This document shows positions 56,723-64,000 of a stretch of DNA of 64,000 nucleotides, piece after piece. Origin of the DNA: Paractinoplanes polyasparticus. GTDB taxonomy: Bacteria; Actinomycetota; Actinomycetes; Mycobacteriales; Micromonosporaceae. The position numbers and the translations under genes were made by a program. Below the pieces are notes generated by a model. That model was not told the DNA's origin and searched no databases. It saw only the letters and a program-made list of their open reading frames with translations. The number at the start of each line of letters is the position of its first letter. Within the stretch, counting starts at the first letter, position 1. The DNA is taken from NCBI RefSeq assembly GCF_019710575.1, contig NZ_JAHWFK010000031.1, positions 62,001-126,000 on the forward strand, written 5' to 3'.

Positions 56723-59542
56723 ATGACCGGCAGCGGGGAGGCCGACCGGACGGGTTTGGTAGGGCGCGCCACCGAGCTGGCTGTCGCGGCAACGCTCGTC
56801 GACGCCGCCGCCGGCAACGGCGCTGCCCTGCTGCTCACCGGGGACCCGGGCGTGGGCAAGACGGCGTTGCTGAACGAGACCGCCGAGCTGGCGATCGGCA
56901 AGGGCCTGCGGGTGATTCGCGGAGCCGGGGCCGAGTACGAGGCCGAGATCAGCTTTGCCGGCCTGCACCAGCTCGTCAGCCCGCTCGCGGCTGAGTTGGC
57001 GCTCCTGCCGGAACCGTCACGGGCCGCGCTCGAGGTCGCGCTCGGCTGGGGGACCGGACCAGCGCCGGCGGAGATGGCTGTGCTGCACGCCGCCCTCTCA
57101 CTGTTCGCTGAGGCCGCCCGTACGACGCCGCTGCTGGTGATCGTCGATGACCTCCACGCGTTGGACCGGGCGAGCCGGTCGGTGGTGAGCTTCGTCGCCC
57201 GGCGTGCCGGCGGTCACCGGATCGCCCTGCTGGCAGCCGTTCGCACCGGGATCACCGAGCCGCCGGACCTGCTCCGCATGCCCGAACTTCCGGTGGCGCC
57301 GCTGGCCGACGCGGACGCGATCCGATTGTTGTCCCGTCGATTCTCCGGCCTGCCGGGCCGGGTGATCGACGACGTGGCCCGGCAGGCACAGGGAAACCCG
57401 CTGGCCCTGTTGGAGTTCGGGGCCCTTGCCGGTGCGCCGGGGCTGTTACCGGGCGACAGTGCTGCAGCAGGCTCGGGCCCGGCCCGGGAGGTGCTCGCTC
57501 TCTACGCCGCCCGCGTCGCCCAGCTGCCGGCGGACACGCGTGAGCTTCTGCTGCTGGCCGCGCTGGAAGGCTCCGGCGATCTCTGCGCCCTGGAAGCGGC
57601 CGCCGGGACAGCGGGCCTCGACGCGCTCGCGGCCGCGGAGCGGGACCGTCTGATCTGTGCCACCGCGGACGGGCGTACGGTGCGCTTCCGGCATCCACTC
57701 GTGAAGTCCGCAGTGGTCGGGCAGTCGACGCTGGAGCAGCGCCGGGCAGCGCATCGCCGCCTGGCTGTCGTGCTGGCCGACGAGCCCGAGCGTCGCGCGG
57801 ATCACCTGTCGATGGCCACCGCGGTCCCCGACGAGTCGGTCGCCGCGATCATCGAGGCCGGCGCCCGCCGGAGCCTCCGCCGCGGCGACGTGCTGGGAGC
57901 CGTGGCGCGGCTGCGCCGGGCGGCCGCCCTGAGCCCCGATCGCGAGGTCGGCGGCCGTCGTCTCGCCCACGCCGCCTACATCGGAGCCTCCGTGGCGGGA
58001 AATCTCGAGCTGTCCGACCAACTCATGAGGGAGCTGGACGACTGCCCGACTGCTAGCCCGTCCCCTTCGGCCGCGGCCGCGGCCGGATATATGTGCCTGA
58101 TGACCGACGGCAATGCCGAGACAGCCCAGCGGCTGCTGGTCGAGGTCATCGATCCACGAGCCGTCGGCGCCGGCAGCGACGTGGAGGAACTGTCGCCGGT
58201 GATCTTCACTCTCATGCTCAGCTGTCACTACGCCGGGCGGGCCGCGGACTGGGCGCCGTTGCGCGATCTGGTCGCCCGGCTTCCGAGCGCGTCCGCCAGT
58301 TCGCCCGTCTCCCTGGTACGCGTCCTGGCCGACGTCGGAGCAGTCCCGGACGAGCTGCTGCGGGACCTCGACGAGCAGCTGGCCAGGCTCGACGAGGTGA
58401 CCGACGCCGACGTGATCATCCGGACCGCGCTGGCCGCCTCGTACCTGGACCGCCTGGAGAGATGCCAACGGCTGCTGACCCGGACCGTGCGGGACGCGCG
58501 CGACAGTGGCACGGTCGGCGGAGCGATCCCCTCGCTGGTCATGTGCGCGCTGGGTGACCTGTACGCCGGTCGCTGGGACCGGGCGCAGGCCGCGGCCGGG
58601 GAAATTCGCCGCGTCTCCCGGGCGACGGGCTATCACCTGCTGAGCCAGGTGGGTCATTACATCTCCGCCCTGGTCGCTGCCCATCGCGGTGACCTGCCGG
58701 AGTGCGCCGACCACAGTCGGACGCTGCTCGAATGGGCGGCCGGCCGCAACCTCGGCCGGCTCGAGAGCTGGGCTCACCAGGCGCAGGCCCGGGCGGCGCT
58801 CGGCTCGTCGGACTTCGAGACGGCCTTCGGTCACGCCTCCGCCATCACAGCGCCCGGCGAACTGCCGTCCTTCGATCTCGAGGCACTGTGGACCGCCCTC
58901 GATCTGGTGGAGGCGGCGCTCTACTCGGGGCGGCCCGACGAGGCGCGACGGCATGCGGCAGCGGTGCGGAACGCCGGTGTGGCCCGCATCTCGCCGCGCC
59001 TGGCGCTGATGACCGCCACGATGACCGCGATGACGTCGGCGCCGGCGGAGATGGTCCGGCAGTTCGACGCGGCCCTGACGTTGCCCGGCATCGAGCAATG
59101 GCCGTTCGATGTCGCGCGTACGCACCTCGCCTACGGGCAATGCCTGCGCCGGCTGGCGCTCAAGGCCGAGGCCCGGTCGCACCTCTCCGCCGCCCGCGAC
59201 AGCTTCGAGCAGCTCGGCGCTGCCCGGTGGAAGGCCCGGGCTGCGGCCGAGTTGCGGGCAACCGGAGTGACCCGGCTCCGAGGCGGGCGCCACGGCTCAG
59301 CCCTGACATCCCAGGAACTCGAGGTCGCGCAGCTCGCCGCGGCCGGTCTCTCCACCAAGGAGATCGCGGCGCGGATGGTGCTTTCGCCGCGTACGGTCTC
59401 CGCGCACCTCTATCGGACGTTTCCCAAGCTCGGCATCAACTCCCGGGCGGCCCTGCGCGACGCGCTCACCGGACTGGCGTCCGGAAGCCCGTCTCTTTCC
59501 GGTTCTGCTGTTCGAGGCGGCGACAACGCCCGCCGTTGGTGA
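56723..59542 (+). CDS. LuxR-family (LAL) ATP-binding transcriptional regulator
   Basis: 939 residues. Walker A GDPGVGKTALLNE (about 40-52), Walker B LLVIVDDLHALD; a long TPR-like centre; C-terminal HTH (LTSQELEVAQLAAAGLSTKE, ARMVLSPRTVSAHLYRTFPK). Same architecture as 43301-46057 but clearly diverged. Divergent from the tannase gene across 257 bp, so tannase could be a target (inference). No pathway cluster follows. The 256-bp upstream gap shows no convincing operator. Confidence 0.95.
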   Translation: MTGSGEADRTGLVGRATELAVAATLVDAAAGNGAALLLTGDPGVGKTALLNETAELAIGKGLRVIRGAGAEYEAEISFAGLHQLVSPLAAELALLPEPSRAALEVALGWGTGPAPAEMAVLHAALSLFAEAARTTPLLVIVDDLHALDRASRSVVSFVARRAGGHRIALLAAVRTGITEPPDLLRMPELPVAPLADADAIRLLSRRFSGLPGRVIDDVARQAQGNPLALLEFGALAGAPGLLPGDSAAAGSGPAREVLALYAARVAQLPADTRELLLLAALEGSGDLCALEAAAGTAGLDALAAAERDRLICATADGRTVRFRHPLVKSAVVGQSTLEQRRAAHRRLAVVLADEPERRADHLSMATAVPDESVAAIIEAGARRSLRRGDVLGAVARLRRAAALSPDREVGGRRLAHAAYIGASVAGNLELSDQLMRELDDCPTASPSPSAAAAAGYMCLMTDGNAETAQRLLVEVIDPRAVGAGSDVEELSPVIFTLMLSCHYAGRAADWAPLRDLVARLPSASASSPVSLVRVLADVGAVPDELLRDLDEQLARLDEVTDADVIIRTALAASYLDRLERCQRLLTRTVRDARDSGTVGGAIPSLVMCALGDLYAGRWDRAQAAAGEIRRVSRATGYHLLSQVGHYISALVAAHRGDLPECADHSRTLLEWAAGRNLGRLESWAHQAQARAALGSSDFETAFGHASAITAPGELPSFDLEALWTALDLVEAALYSGRPDEARRHAAAVRNAGVARISPRLALMTATMTAMTSAPAEMVRQFDAALTLPGIEQWPFDVARTHLAYGQCLRRLALKAEARSHLSAARDSFEQLGAARWKARAAAELRATGVTRLRGGRHGSALTSQELEVAQLAAAGLSTKEIAARMVLSPRTVSAHLYRTFPKLGINSRAALRDALTGLASGSPSLSGSAVRGGDNARRW

Positions 59543-59603
59543 CCGGCTTGACCCGGTGGCGGGAACATGGTTTTGGCTGCCGGAAAGGAGAGGATTCCGC
59601 ACT

Positions 59604-61214
59604 GTGCCCAGAACGATCAACGACAAGCTTTTCGCGCATCGGGGAAACCGGGGATCGCGCCGCTTCGGTCTCGCCGGCCTCGCCCTGCTGATGTGTGGGA
59701 TCTCGGCCATGGGTTGCACGCCGGCAGACAACGAGCAACCGGATCCGGCAGGGAGCTCGGCAATTGCCGATCTGGGAAAGTACTACTCGCAGAAGCTGGA
59801 GTGGAAGGGCTGCGCCGAATTCGCCACCAGCAAGCGCGAGGCCGAGATCCTGGCCGATCCCGCGGCTGAGTGCGCGCGATTGACCGTGCCGCTTGATTAC
59901 GACGATCCACACGGAACCACCGCTTCCGTGGCGGTTCTGCGCATCAAGGCGCGAGGCGACTCGCAGGGCTCGGTGGTGTTCAACCCGGGCGGTCCGGGCG
60001 GTTCCGGCGTCCTCGGTGGCCTGGCCGCCGGCCGCGGGCTGGCCAAGAGCCGCATCACGGAGACGTTCGACTTCGTCGGGTTCGACCCGCGCGGCGTCGG
60101 CGCCACCGAGCCCGCCGCGGACTGCTATGCCGAGAAGGGCACGAGCCGGGGCGACAAGGTGTTCCCCTCGTTGACGCTGACCGTCGATCTGACGGAGGAG
60201 GACACCCGTGCGGTGTTCGAGCGTTGCGCCGAGGGATCCGGGGGAGCGAAGGCGCTCGCGCAGATGGGTTCCCGGACGACGGCCCGCGACTTGGACGTTC
60301 TGCGGGCGGCACTGGGCGACGAGAAGCTGACCTTCCTCGGCCAGAGTTACGGCACCCGCCTGGGCAGCGTCTATGCCGAACAGTTCCCGCAGCGGGTACG
60401 GGCGATGATCCTCGACGGCGCGTTCGATCCGGGGCTGGGCACGATCGAACGGCGGCTGGGCGCGTACGGAGGTTTCCAGCGCGCTTTCACCGTGATGGCG
60501 GCCGCGTGCGCCAAGGACGCCAAGTGCCCGTTGGGGACCGACCCGAAGGCATGGACGTCGACGTTCCAGGACATCCTGCAACCGCTACGGGACAAGCCCG
60601 TGCCCGCCGGCGACCAGGAGCTGGACTTCGACGGGGCGCTCGGCGGAGTGATGGCGGGGCTCTACAGCCCGAGGCTGTGGCCCACCATCGTGAGCGGCCT
60701 GGCCGAGGTGCGGCAGGGCCGCGGTGACGCACTGCTGCGGTTGGCGACCGACATCGGTGGCGGCGAGGGCGACACGGCGCTCAACGGCAATGTCACCGAG
60801 GCCATGTTCGCGATCAACTGCATGGACGAGCAACGCCTGACGCCACAGGATGTCGCCCAGCTGCGAACGCGGACGTTCGAGATCGCGCCCTTCATGAACC
60901 CCGGCGGCGACGTCACGAAGGGCGCCCGGGACGGCTGCGAGTTCTGGCCGGCTCAGCCCACTCTCGGCATTCCGTACGCTCAGAACATCCCAGGCGTGCC
61001 GAAGACACTGGTCGTCTCGATCACCGGTGATCCCACCACTCCGCACGCCGGCGGCATCAAGCTCGCCGCGACCCTCGGAAGCGACCTGCTGACGGTGAAG
61101 GGCGAGGGACACACGGTCGTCTCCTCCGGGGCGAACACGTGTGTCGACAAGATCGCTGCCGACTACCTGGTCGACCTCAAGCTGCCGCAGACGATGCCCG
61201 CTTGTTCGGTGTGA
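59604..61214 (+). CDS. Secreted alpha/beta-hydrolase peptidase (S33/TAP-like) lipoprotein
   Basis: 536 residues from the GTG at 59604 behind GGAAAGGAGAGG. Signal sequence with lipobox (LALLMCGISAMGC). Catalytic triad visible: nucleophile in GQSYGTRLG (Ser248), Asp in ITGDPTTPHA, His in VKGEGHTVV. NPGGPGGSGVLGG is the oxyanion segment and FDPRGVGAT the classic S33 signature. The C-terminal TAP-like domain carries the Asp and His. These mycelial SlpD/E-like proteases release tripeptides or process esters outside the cell. It follows the LAL gene by 61 bp. Confidence 0.9.
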   Translation: MPRTINDKLFAHRGNRGSRRFGLAGLALLMCGISAMGCTPADNEQPDPAGSSAIADLGKYYSQKLEWKGCAEFATSKREAEILADPAAECARLTVPLDYDDPHGTTASVAVLRIKARGDSQGSVVFNPGGPGGSGVLGGLAAGRGLAKSRITETFDFVGFDPRGVGATEPAADCYAEKGTSRGDKVFPSLTLTVDLTEEDTRAVFERCAEGSGGAKALAQMGSRTTARDLDVLRAALGDEKLTFLGQSYGTRLGSVYAEQFPQRVRAMILDGAFDPGLGTIERRLGAYGGFQRAFTVMAAACAKDAKCPLGTDPKAWTSTFQDILQPLRDKPVPAGDQELDFDGALGGVMAGLYSPRLWPTIVSGLAEVRQGRGDALLRLATDIGGGEGDTALNGNVTEAMFAINCMDEQRLTPQDVAQLRTRTFEIAPFMNPGGDVTKGARDGCEFWPAQPTLGIPYAQNIPGVPKTLVVSITGDPTTPHAGGIKLAATLGSDLLTVKGEGHTVVSSGANTCVDKIAADYLVDLKLPQTMPACSV

Positions 61215-61309
61215 GCCGTTCGTTCGCGGGTCCTGCGGTGGAGAACGCCGCGAGCCGGTCGACAACGGCGTCGATCGGCTCGCGGCGCGTCGTGCACAAG
61301 TTCCTGAAC

Positions 61310-61903
61310 CTAGGGGCGCTTGGGCCGGCGGCAGTGGTAGACCAGCGCGGGCGGCACGTTGGCCCAGACCGTACGGCCGAGCACGACCTCCTCGAAGCGG
61401 TCGTTCAACGCCGAGCGGAAGCGGCGGGCCGGCCCGGACCAGCGCGCGTGTACGTACGCGAAGGTGGTGAAGCCGCCGTCCGGGTGCAGGACGGTGGTGA
61501 GCGCGTCGAGGATGTCGCGTTGCGTTCCCCCGTCGAACGCGGCCCAGGGCAGCCCGCTGACGATGACGTCGGCGTGGGGCAGCCTCCGTTCGCGTAGCAG
61601 GCGGGGCAGCTCGCGCGCGTCGGCGGTGACCGCGTCGAGGCCGGGGAAGCGTTCGCCGAGCAGCGCGGTGAAGCGGGCGTTCACGTCGACCGCGAGGTGG
61701 TGCCCGCGCCCGCCCAGCGTGGTCTGGATCTGCCGGGTGAACGCGCCCGTGCCCGGCCCCAGCTCGATCACGGTGGGCTGCCCGGACGCCGGGATGGGCA
61801 GCGAGACCTGCCGCGACAGGGCCTGGCTGCTGGGCGTCACCGACGCCACCGATCGGGGCTCGCGCAGGAATTCGCAGGCGAAGGAAAGTGTGGACGACGA
61901 CAT
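61310..61903 (-). CDS. Class I SAM-dependent methyltransferase
   Basis: 197 residues from the ATG at 61903 (an ATG at 61912 is an alternative). FACEFLREPRSVASVTPSSQ is the typical opening of phospholipid-N-methyltransferase-like/rRNA-dimethylase-like enzymes; TVIELGPGTGAFTRQI is SAM motif I, VDVNARFTALL motif II, DVIVSGLPWAAFD the acceptor-side loop (NLPW/SGLPW). Such enzymes methylate phospholipid head groups or small substrates in the membrane-facing cytoplasm. Substrate uncertain. Confidence 0.85.
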   Translation of the reverse strand: MSSSTLSFACEFLREPRSVASVTPSSQALSRQVSLPIPASGQPTVIELGPGTGAFTRQIQTTLGGRGHHLAVDVNARFTALLGERFPGLDAVTADARELPRLLRERRLPHADVIVSGLPWAAFDGGTQRDILDALTTVLHPDGGFTTFAYVHARWSGPARRFRSALNDRFEEVVLGRTVWANVPPALVYHCRRPKRP

Positions 61904-61984
61904 GCTCACCATGATCGTCGAAGCGGCGGCGATCATCCTGGGCCTGTCGGTCCCACCCAACGCCTCTGCCGGGTCCGGCGACGG

Positions 61985-62620
61985 TCAGAGCCCTGACACG
62001 TACTGATCCCAGCCCTGGTCGAGGAGGCGGAACCCCGCGTCGAGCATCGGATCGGTGTCACTCTTCACGAGCAGCTGGATCTGGAGCGCGAAGCGGGCGT
62101 ACATGCGGATCTCGTCGCTCGGCTGGGGCCGGCCGAACTCGTCCGCGATGGCCGTGGCCAGTGCGTCCTCGTGGCGAAGCCACATCCGGGAGGCGTAGTC
62201 CTGCAGGGCGGGTGTCGCCTCTATCAGCGCCATGAAGCGGCTGCGGAGCGCCCCGTCCTCGCCGGTCCACATGTCGATGAACTCGGCGCGGTAGTAGGCC
62301 TTCAGAGCTTCGGAGATCGAGCCGCCCGGCCGGTCGCGTACGGCGGCGACGAGTCTCTCGCGCTGCGCTTCCTCCTCGAAGAAGAGAAGTGCCTCCTTCT
62401 GGGGGAAGTGGGCGAACACAGTCGTGGGGGAGACGTCCGCCTCGTCGGCGATCTCGCGCACGCTCACCGCGTCGAAGCCGCGCTCGAGGAACAACCGCTG
62501 CGCCGCCTGCAGGATCGAGCCGGGAACGGCCGCCTCCGGGCCGCCTCGAACGACGCAGCGGCGCGCGGCCGGAGTGACACTCGCCGCCGCGGCCGTGATC
62601 TTCTTCCTCGCCGAGTTCAT
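61985..62620 (-). CDS. TetR-family transcriptional regulator
   Basis: 211 residues. HTH: GSILQAAQRLFLERGFDAVS, VSPTTVFAHFPQKEALLFFE; the ligand domain includes ALRSRFMALIEATPALQDYA, common in TetR proteins near SDR or efflux genes. No start codon lies between the ATG at 62620 and the HTH, so the 5' end probably overlaps the divergent DUF998 gene by about 47 bp. It is likely that the two control each other's expression through this overlap. Confidence 0.8.
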   Translation of the reverse strand: MNSARKKITAAAASVTPAARRCVVRGGPEAAVPGSILQAAQRLFLERGFDAVSVREIADEADVSPTTVFAHFPQKEALLFFEEEAQRERLVAAVRDRPGGSISEALKAYYRAEFIDMWTGEDGALRSRFMALIEATPALQDYASRMWLRHEDALATAIADEFGRPQPSDEIRMYARFALQIQLLVKSDTDPMLDAGFRLLDQGWDQYVSGL

Positions 62621-63191
62621 CGCGGCCGCGGCGTGGACAGATCCGCCCTACAGCTACACGTACCACTACATCAGCGACCTCGGGGTCCACGGTCCGCTGG
62701 AAGTGCTCGACCAGTACATGTACTCGCCGTTGGCCTGGGTCATGAACACCGGCTTCTTCCTGTACGGCGTCGTGGTGTTCGCCGGTGCCGCCATGCTCGC
62801 CGGCCTGCGCGGCGGGCGTCGCGGGGCGGTGCTCGTGCTGGCCGCCCTGGTGGGCGCCGGCAGCGTCCTGCTGGCCTTCTTCCCCGGCGACGGCCAGGCC
62901 GGCACGTATCACGGACTGGGCGCCATGGCGACCATCGTCGGTGGCAACGTGCTGATCATCCTCATCGGACGCTGGTACCGGCGCCACGGCGTCGCTCGCC
63001 GGCCCGGTCGGGCCATGGTCGTACTCGGCGCGTTCGGGCTGGTCTCGACGGTGGCCTTCCTGGCCGTCGCCGGATCGGGGGCGAACGTCCTGGTCGGGCT
63101 CGTCGAGCGCTGTGCCGTCTATCCGGTCCTCGTCGGCCTGCTCTGCGCGGGTGTGTCGATCGGCAGAGCCCGGCGCCCGGGTCATTCGTGA
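62574..63191 (+). CDS. DUF998-like membrane protein
   Basis: 205 residues from the GTG at 62574. Six hydrophobic helices; the first, LAAAAVIFFLAEFIAAAAW, is followed by the diagnostic YSYTYHYISDLGVHG of DUF998 proteins, then AGAAMLAGLRGGRRGAVLVL and FFPGDGQAGTYHGLGAMATI. Function unknown. Start choice is based on where family similarity begins; the reading frame is open upstream antisense to the TetR gene. Converges on the ABC1 kinase gene with a 10-bp overlap. Confidence 0.75.
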   Translation: MTLAAAAVIFFLAEFIAAAAWTDPPYSYTYHYISDLGVHGPLEVLDQYMYSPLAWVMNTGFFLYGVVVFAGAAMLAGLRGGRRGAVLVLAALVGAGSVLLAFFPGDGQAGTYHGLGAMATIVGGNVLIILIGRWYRRHGVARRPGRAMVVLGAFGLVSTVAFLAVAGSGANVLVGLVERCAVYPVLVGLLCAGVSIGRARRPGHS

Positions 63192-64000
63192 CGGAAGACC
63201 GTGACCAGCACGCGCAGGACGAGGACCACCGAGACGACCAGCAGGCCGTAGCCCAGCAGCGGGAACAGGGCGACGCCGGTGCTGACCCGCGGGCCGCCGC
63301 CGGTGCCGAGCAGGAGCGTGGCCATCAGGCCCGCGGTCGCGCCGATCACCGTGAGAAGCACCTGGTGGAGCAGGCCGGTCACCAGCCGCCGGTCCTGGTC
63401 GTCGGCGAACAGTCGCACGTTGAACCGCAGCCGTCCGTGTTCCACTGCGTCGCCGATCCGGTCGATGCGGCGGGGGAGCCCGCGCAGCATCGGCAGGATC
63501 GTGCTGAGCTCCTGTTCGAGGGCGTCGCGCAGGTTGCCGGGCGTGAGGGTGTCGGCGATGCGGCGACCGGCCGACGCCCGGGCCTGGCCGACGAGGTCGA
63601 TTTCGGGGTGGACGAGGGCGAGCGTGCCCTCGAGCGTGGTGACGGCCCGGAACACGGCGGCGACCGACGGGGGCACACCGAGGCCGTGGGCCGTGAACGT
63701 GTTCAGCAGCGCGGCGACCGCCGCGACGCCGACGGTGCTGCCCGGGGCCGCATAGCGCACGATGAGCGCCCCGACCACCCGCTGGAGCTCTCGCTCGTCC
63801 ACGTCGCCGGGACGGTCGAGCAGTTGCAACAGCGCGTCGGTGACAGCGACCGAGTCGCCACGCCCGACCGCCAGCAGCAGTCGGCCGATGGCGGTCCGGG
63901 TCACCGCGTCGATCCGGCCGACCGAGCCGAGGTCGAGCATGCCCAGCGAACCGTCGTCGGTGAGCAGCAGGTTGCCCGGGTGCAGGTCGACGTGGAACAG
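63182..64000 (-). CDS. ABC1/UbiB-family atypical kinase, C-terminal part (runs off right edge)
   Basis: 273 codons visible; the 5' part lies beyond the window. The kinase-like active-site motif FHVDLHPGNLLLT (with the catalytic Asp and Asn) and GMLDLGSVGR (the DFG equivalent) are at the visible start. Downstream come a helical region (RIADTLTPGNLRDALEQELS) and two C-terminal transmembrane helices (VLLTVIGATAGLMATLLLG, LLGYGLLVVSVVLVLRVLV). ABC1/UbiB proteins are ATPase-like membrane-associated proteins linked to quinone or lipid metabolism. Confidence 0.9.
   Translation of the reverse strand: MFHVDLHPGNLLLTDDGSLGMLDLGSVGRIDAVTRTAIGRLLLAVGRGDSVAVTDALLQLLDRPGDVDERELQRVVGALIVRYAAPGSTVGVAAVAALLNTFTAHGLGVPPSVAAVFRAVTTLEGTLALVHPEIDLVGQARASAGRRIADTLTPGNLRDALEQELSTILPMLRGLPRRIDRIGDAVEHGRLRFNVRLFADDQDRRLVTGLLHQVLLTVIGATAGLMATLLLGTGGGPRVSTGVALFPLLGYGLLVVSVVLVLRVLVTVFRHE

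Noticed and set aside
1..64000. Secondary metabolite gene cluster
   Set aside because: No PKS, NRPS, terpene synthase or lanthipeptide core enzyme despite LAL regulators and many oxidoreductases.
1..64000. tRNA or rRNA genes
   Set aside because: No cloverleaf with GTTC-type T-arm and no conserved rRNA block noticed on either strand by eye; a covariance-model scan would be decisive.

Overview
The window is about 70% GC actinobacterial chromosome. Very strong G/C bias at third codon positions, many GTG starts, several likely leaderless transcripts, and a methyl-accepting chemotaxis gene beside secreted carbohydrate-active and esterase genes suggest Micromonosporaceae, most likely an Actinoplanes-like genus with motile spores. 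The genus is an inference; no rRNA or other marker gene is present. I see no tRNA, rRNA, CRISPR array, transposase, phage structural gene or large biosynthetic cluster.

The dominant theme is small regulator-plus-enzyme modules. I count nine intact TetR-family genes, two MarR, one PadR, four full-length XRE regulators with a MmyB-type ligand-binding domain, two large LuxR (LAL) regulators, one ECF sigma factor and a frameshifted AraC gene. Most sit next to short-chain dehydrogenases (SDRs), an aldo/keto reductase, a cupin, hydrolases or flavoproteins, and many carry readable palindromic operators.

Layout: 1-14 kb, XRE/SDR and TetR/SDR pairs, a PadR-membrane protein pair, a cupin-TetR unit, a secreted hydrolase and two consecutive SDRs. 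14-21 kb, four TetR/MarR genes, a 2H phosphoesterase, a PhoX-like protein and another SDR. 20.6-26.5 kb, a membrane protein plus flavoprotein disulfide reductase, a GH65 phosphorylase and an EthD-like protein; two of these units carry paired TAGAACG-type operators. 27-35 kb, a secreted beta-helix/ricin protein, a metallo-beta-lactamase-fold enzyme with a MarR regulator, and a chimeric flavoprotein/siderophore-interacting ORF. 35-43 kb, a chemoreceptor and an envelope/stress cluster (YihY, holin-like, DUF3618, DUF4235, YtxH-like, PRC-barrel/DUF2382, PP2C phosphatase). 43-64 kb, two LAL regulators, a sigma factor, an MFS transporter with an SDR, a copper monooxygenase-like lipoprotein, a tannase, an S33 peptidase, a methyltransferase, and an ABC1-kinase gene cut by the right edge.

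Operator sequences connect genes that are not adjacent. (1) TAGAACG-NN-CGTTCTA sites occur seven times: before two paralogous TetR genes and before three enzyme units. (2) AACGGGGA-NN-TCCCCGTT occurs before one TetR gene and twice before an SDR-AKR pair 12 kb away. (3) A tandem 15-bp-phased GAGAAC-type site lies at a MarR gene and at a metallo-hydrolase promoter 2.4 kb away. (4) TGTTTA-N5-TAAACA sites flank a TetR gene between the YihY cluster and the PRC-barrel gene.

The second theme is decay. About fourteen truncated, frameshifted or internally deleted genes are interspersed (FAD monooxygenase, acyl-CoA-dehydrogenase-like monooxygenase, XRE ligand domain, ECF sigma, secreted esterase, prolipoprotein diacylglyceryl transferase, AraC, chemoreceptor, PEP-mutase-like and others), with no insertion sequence in sight.
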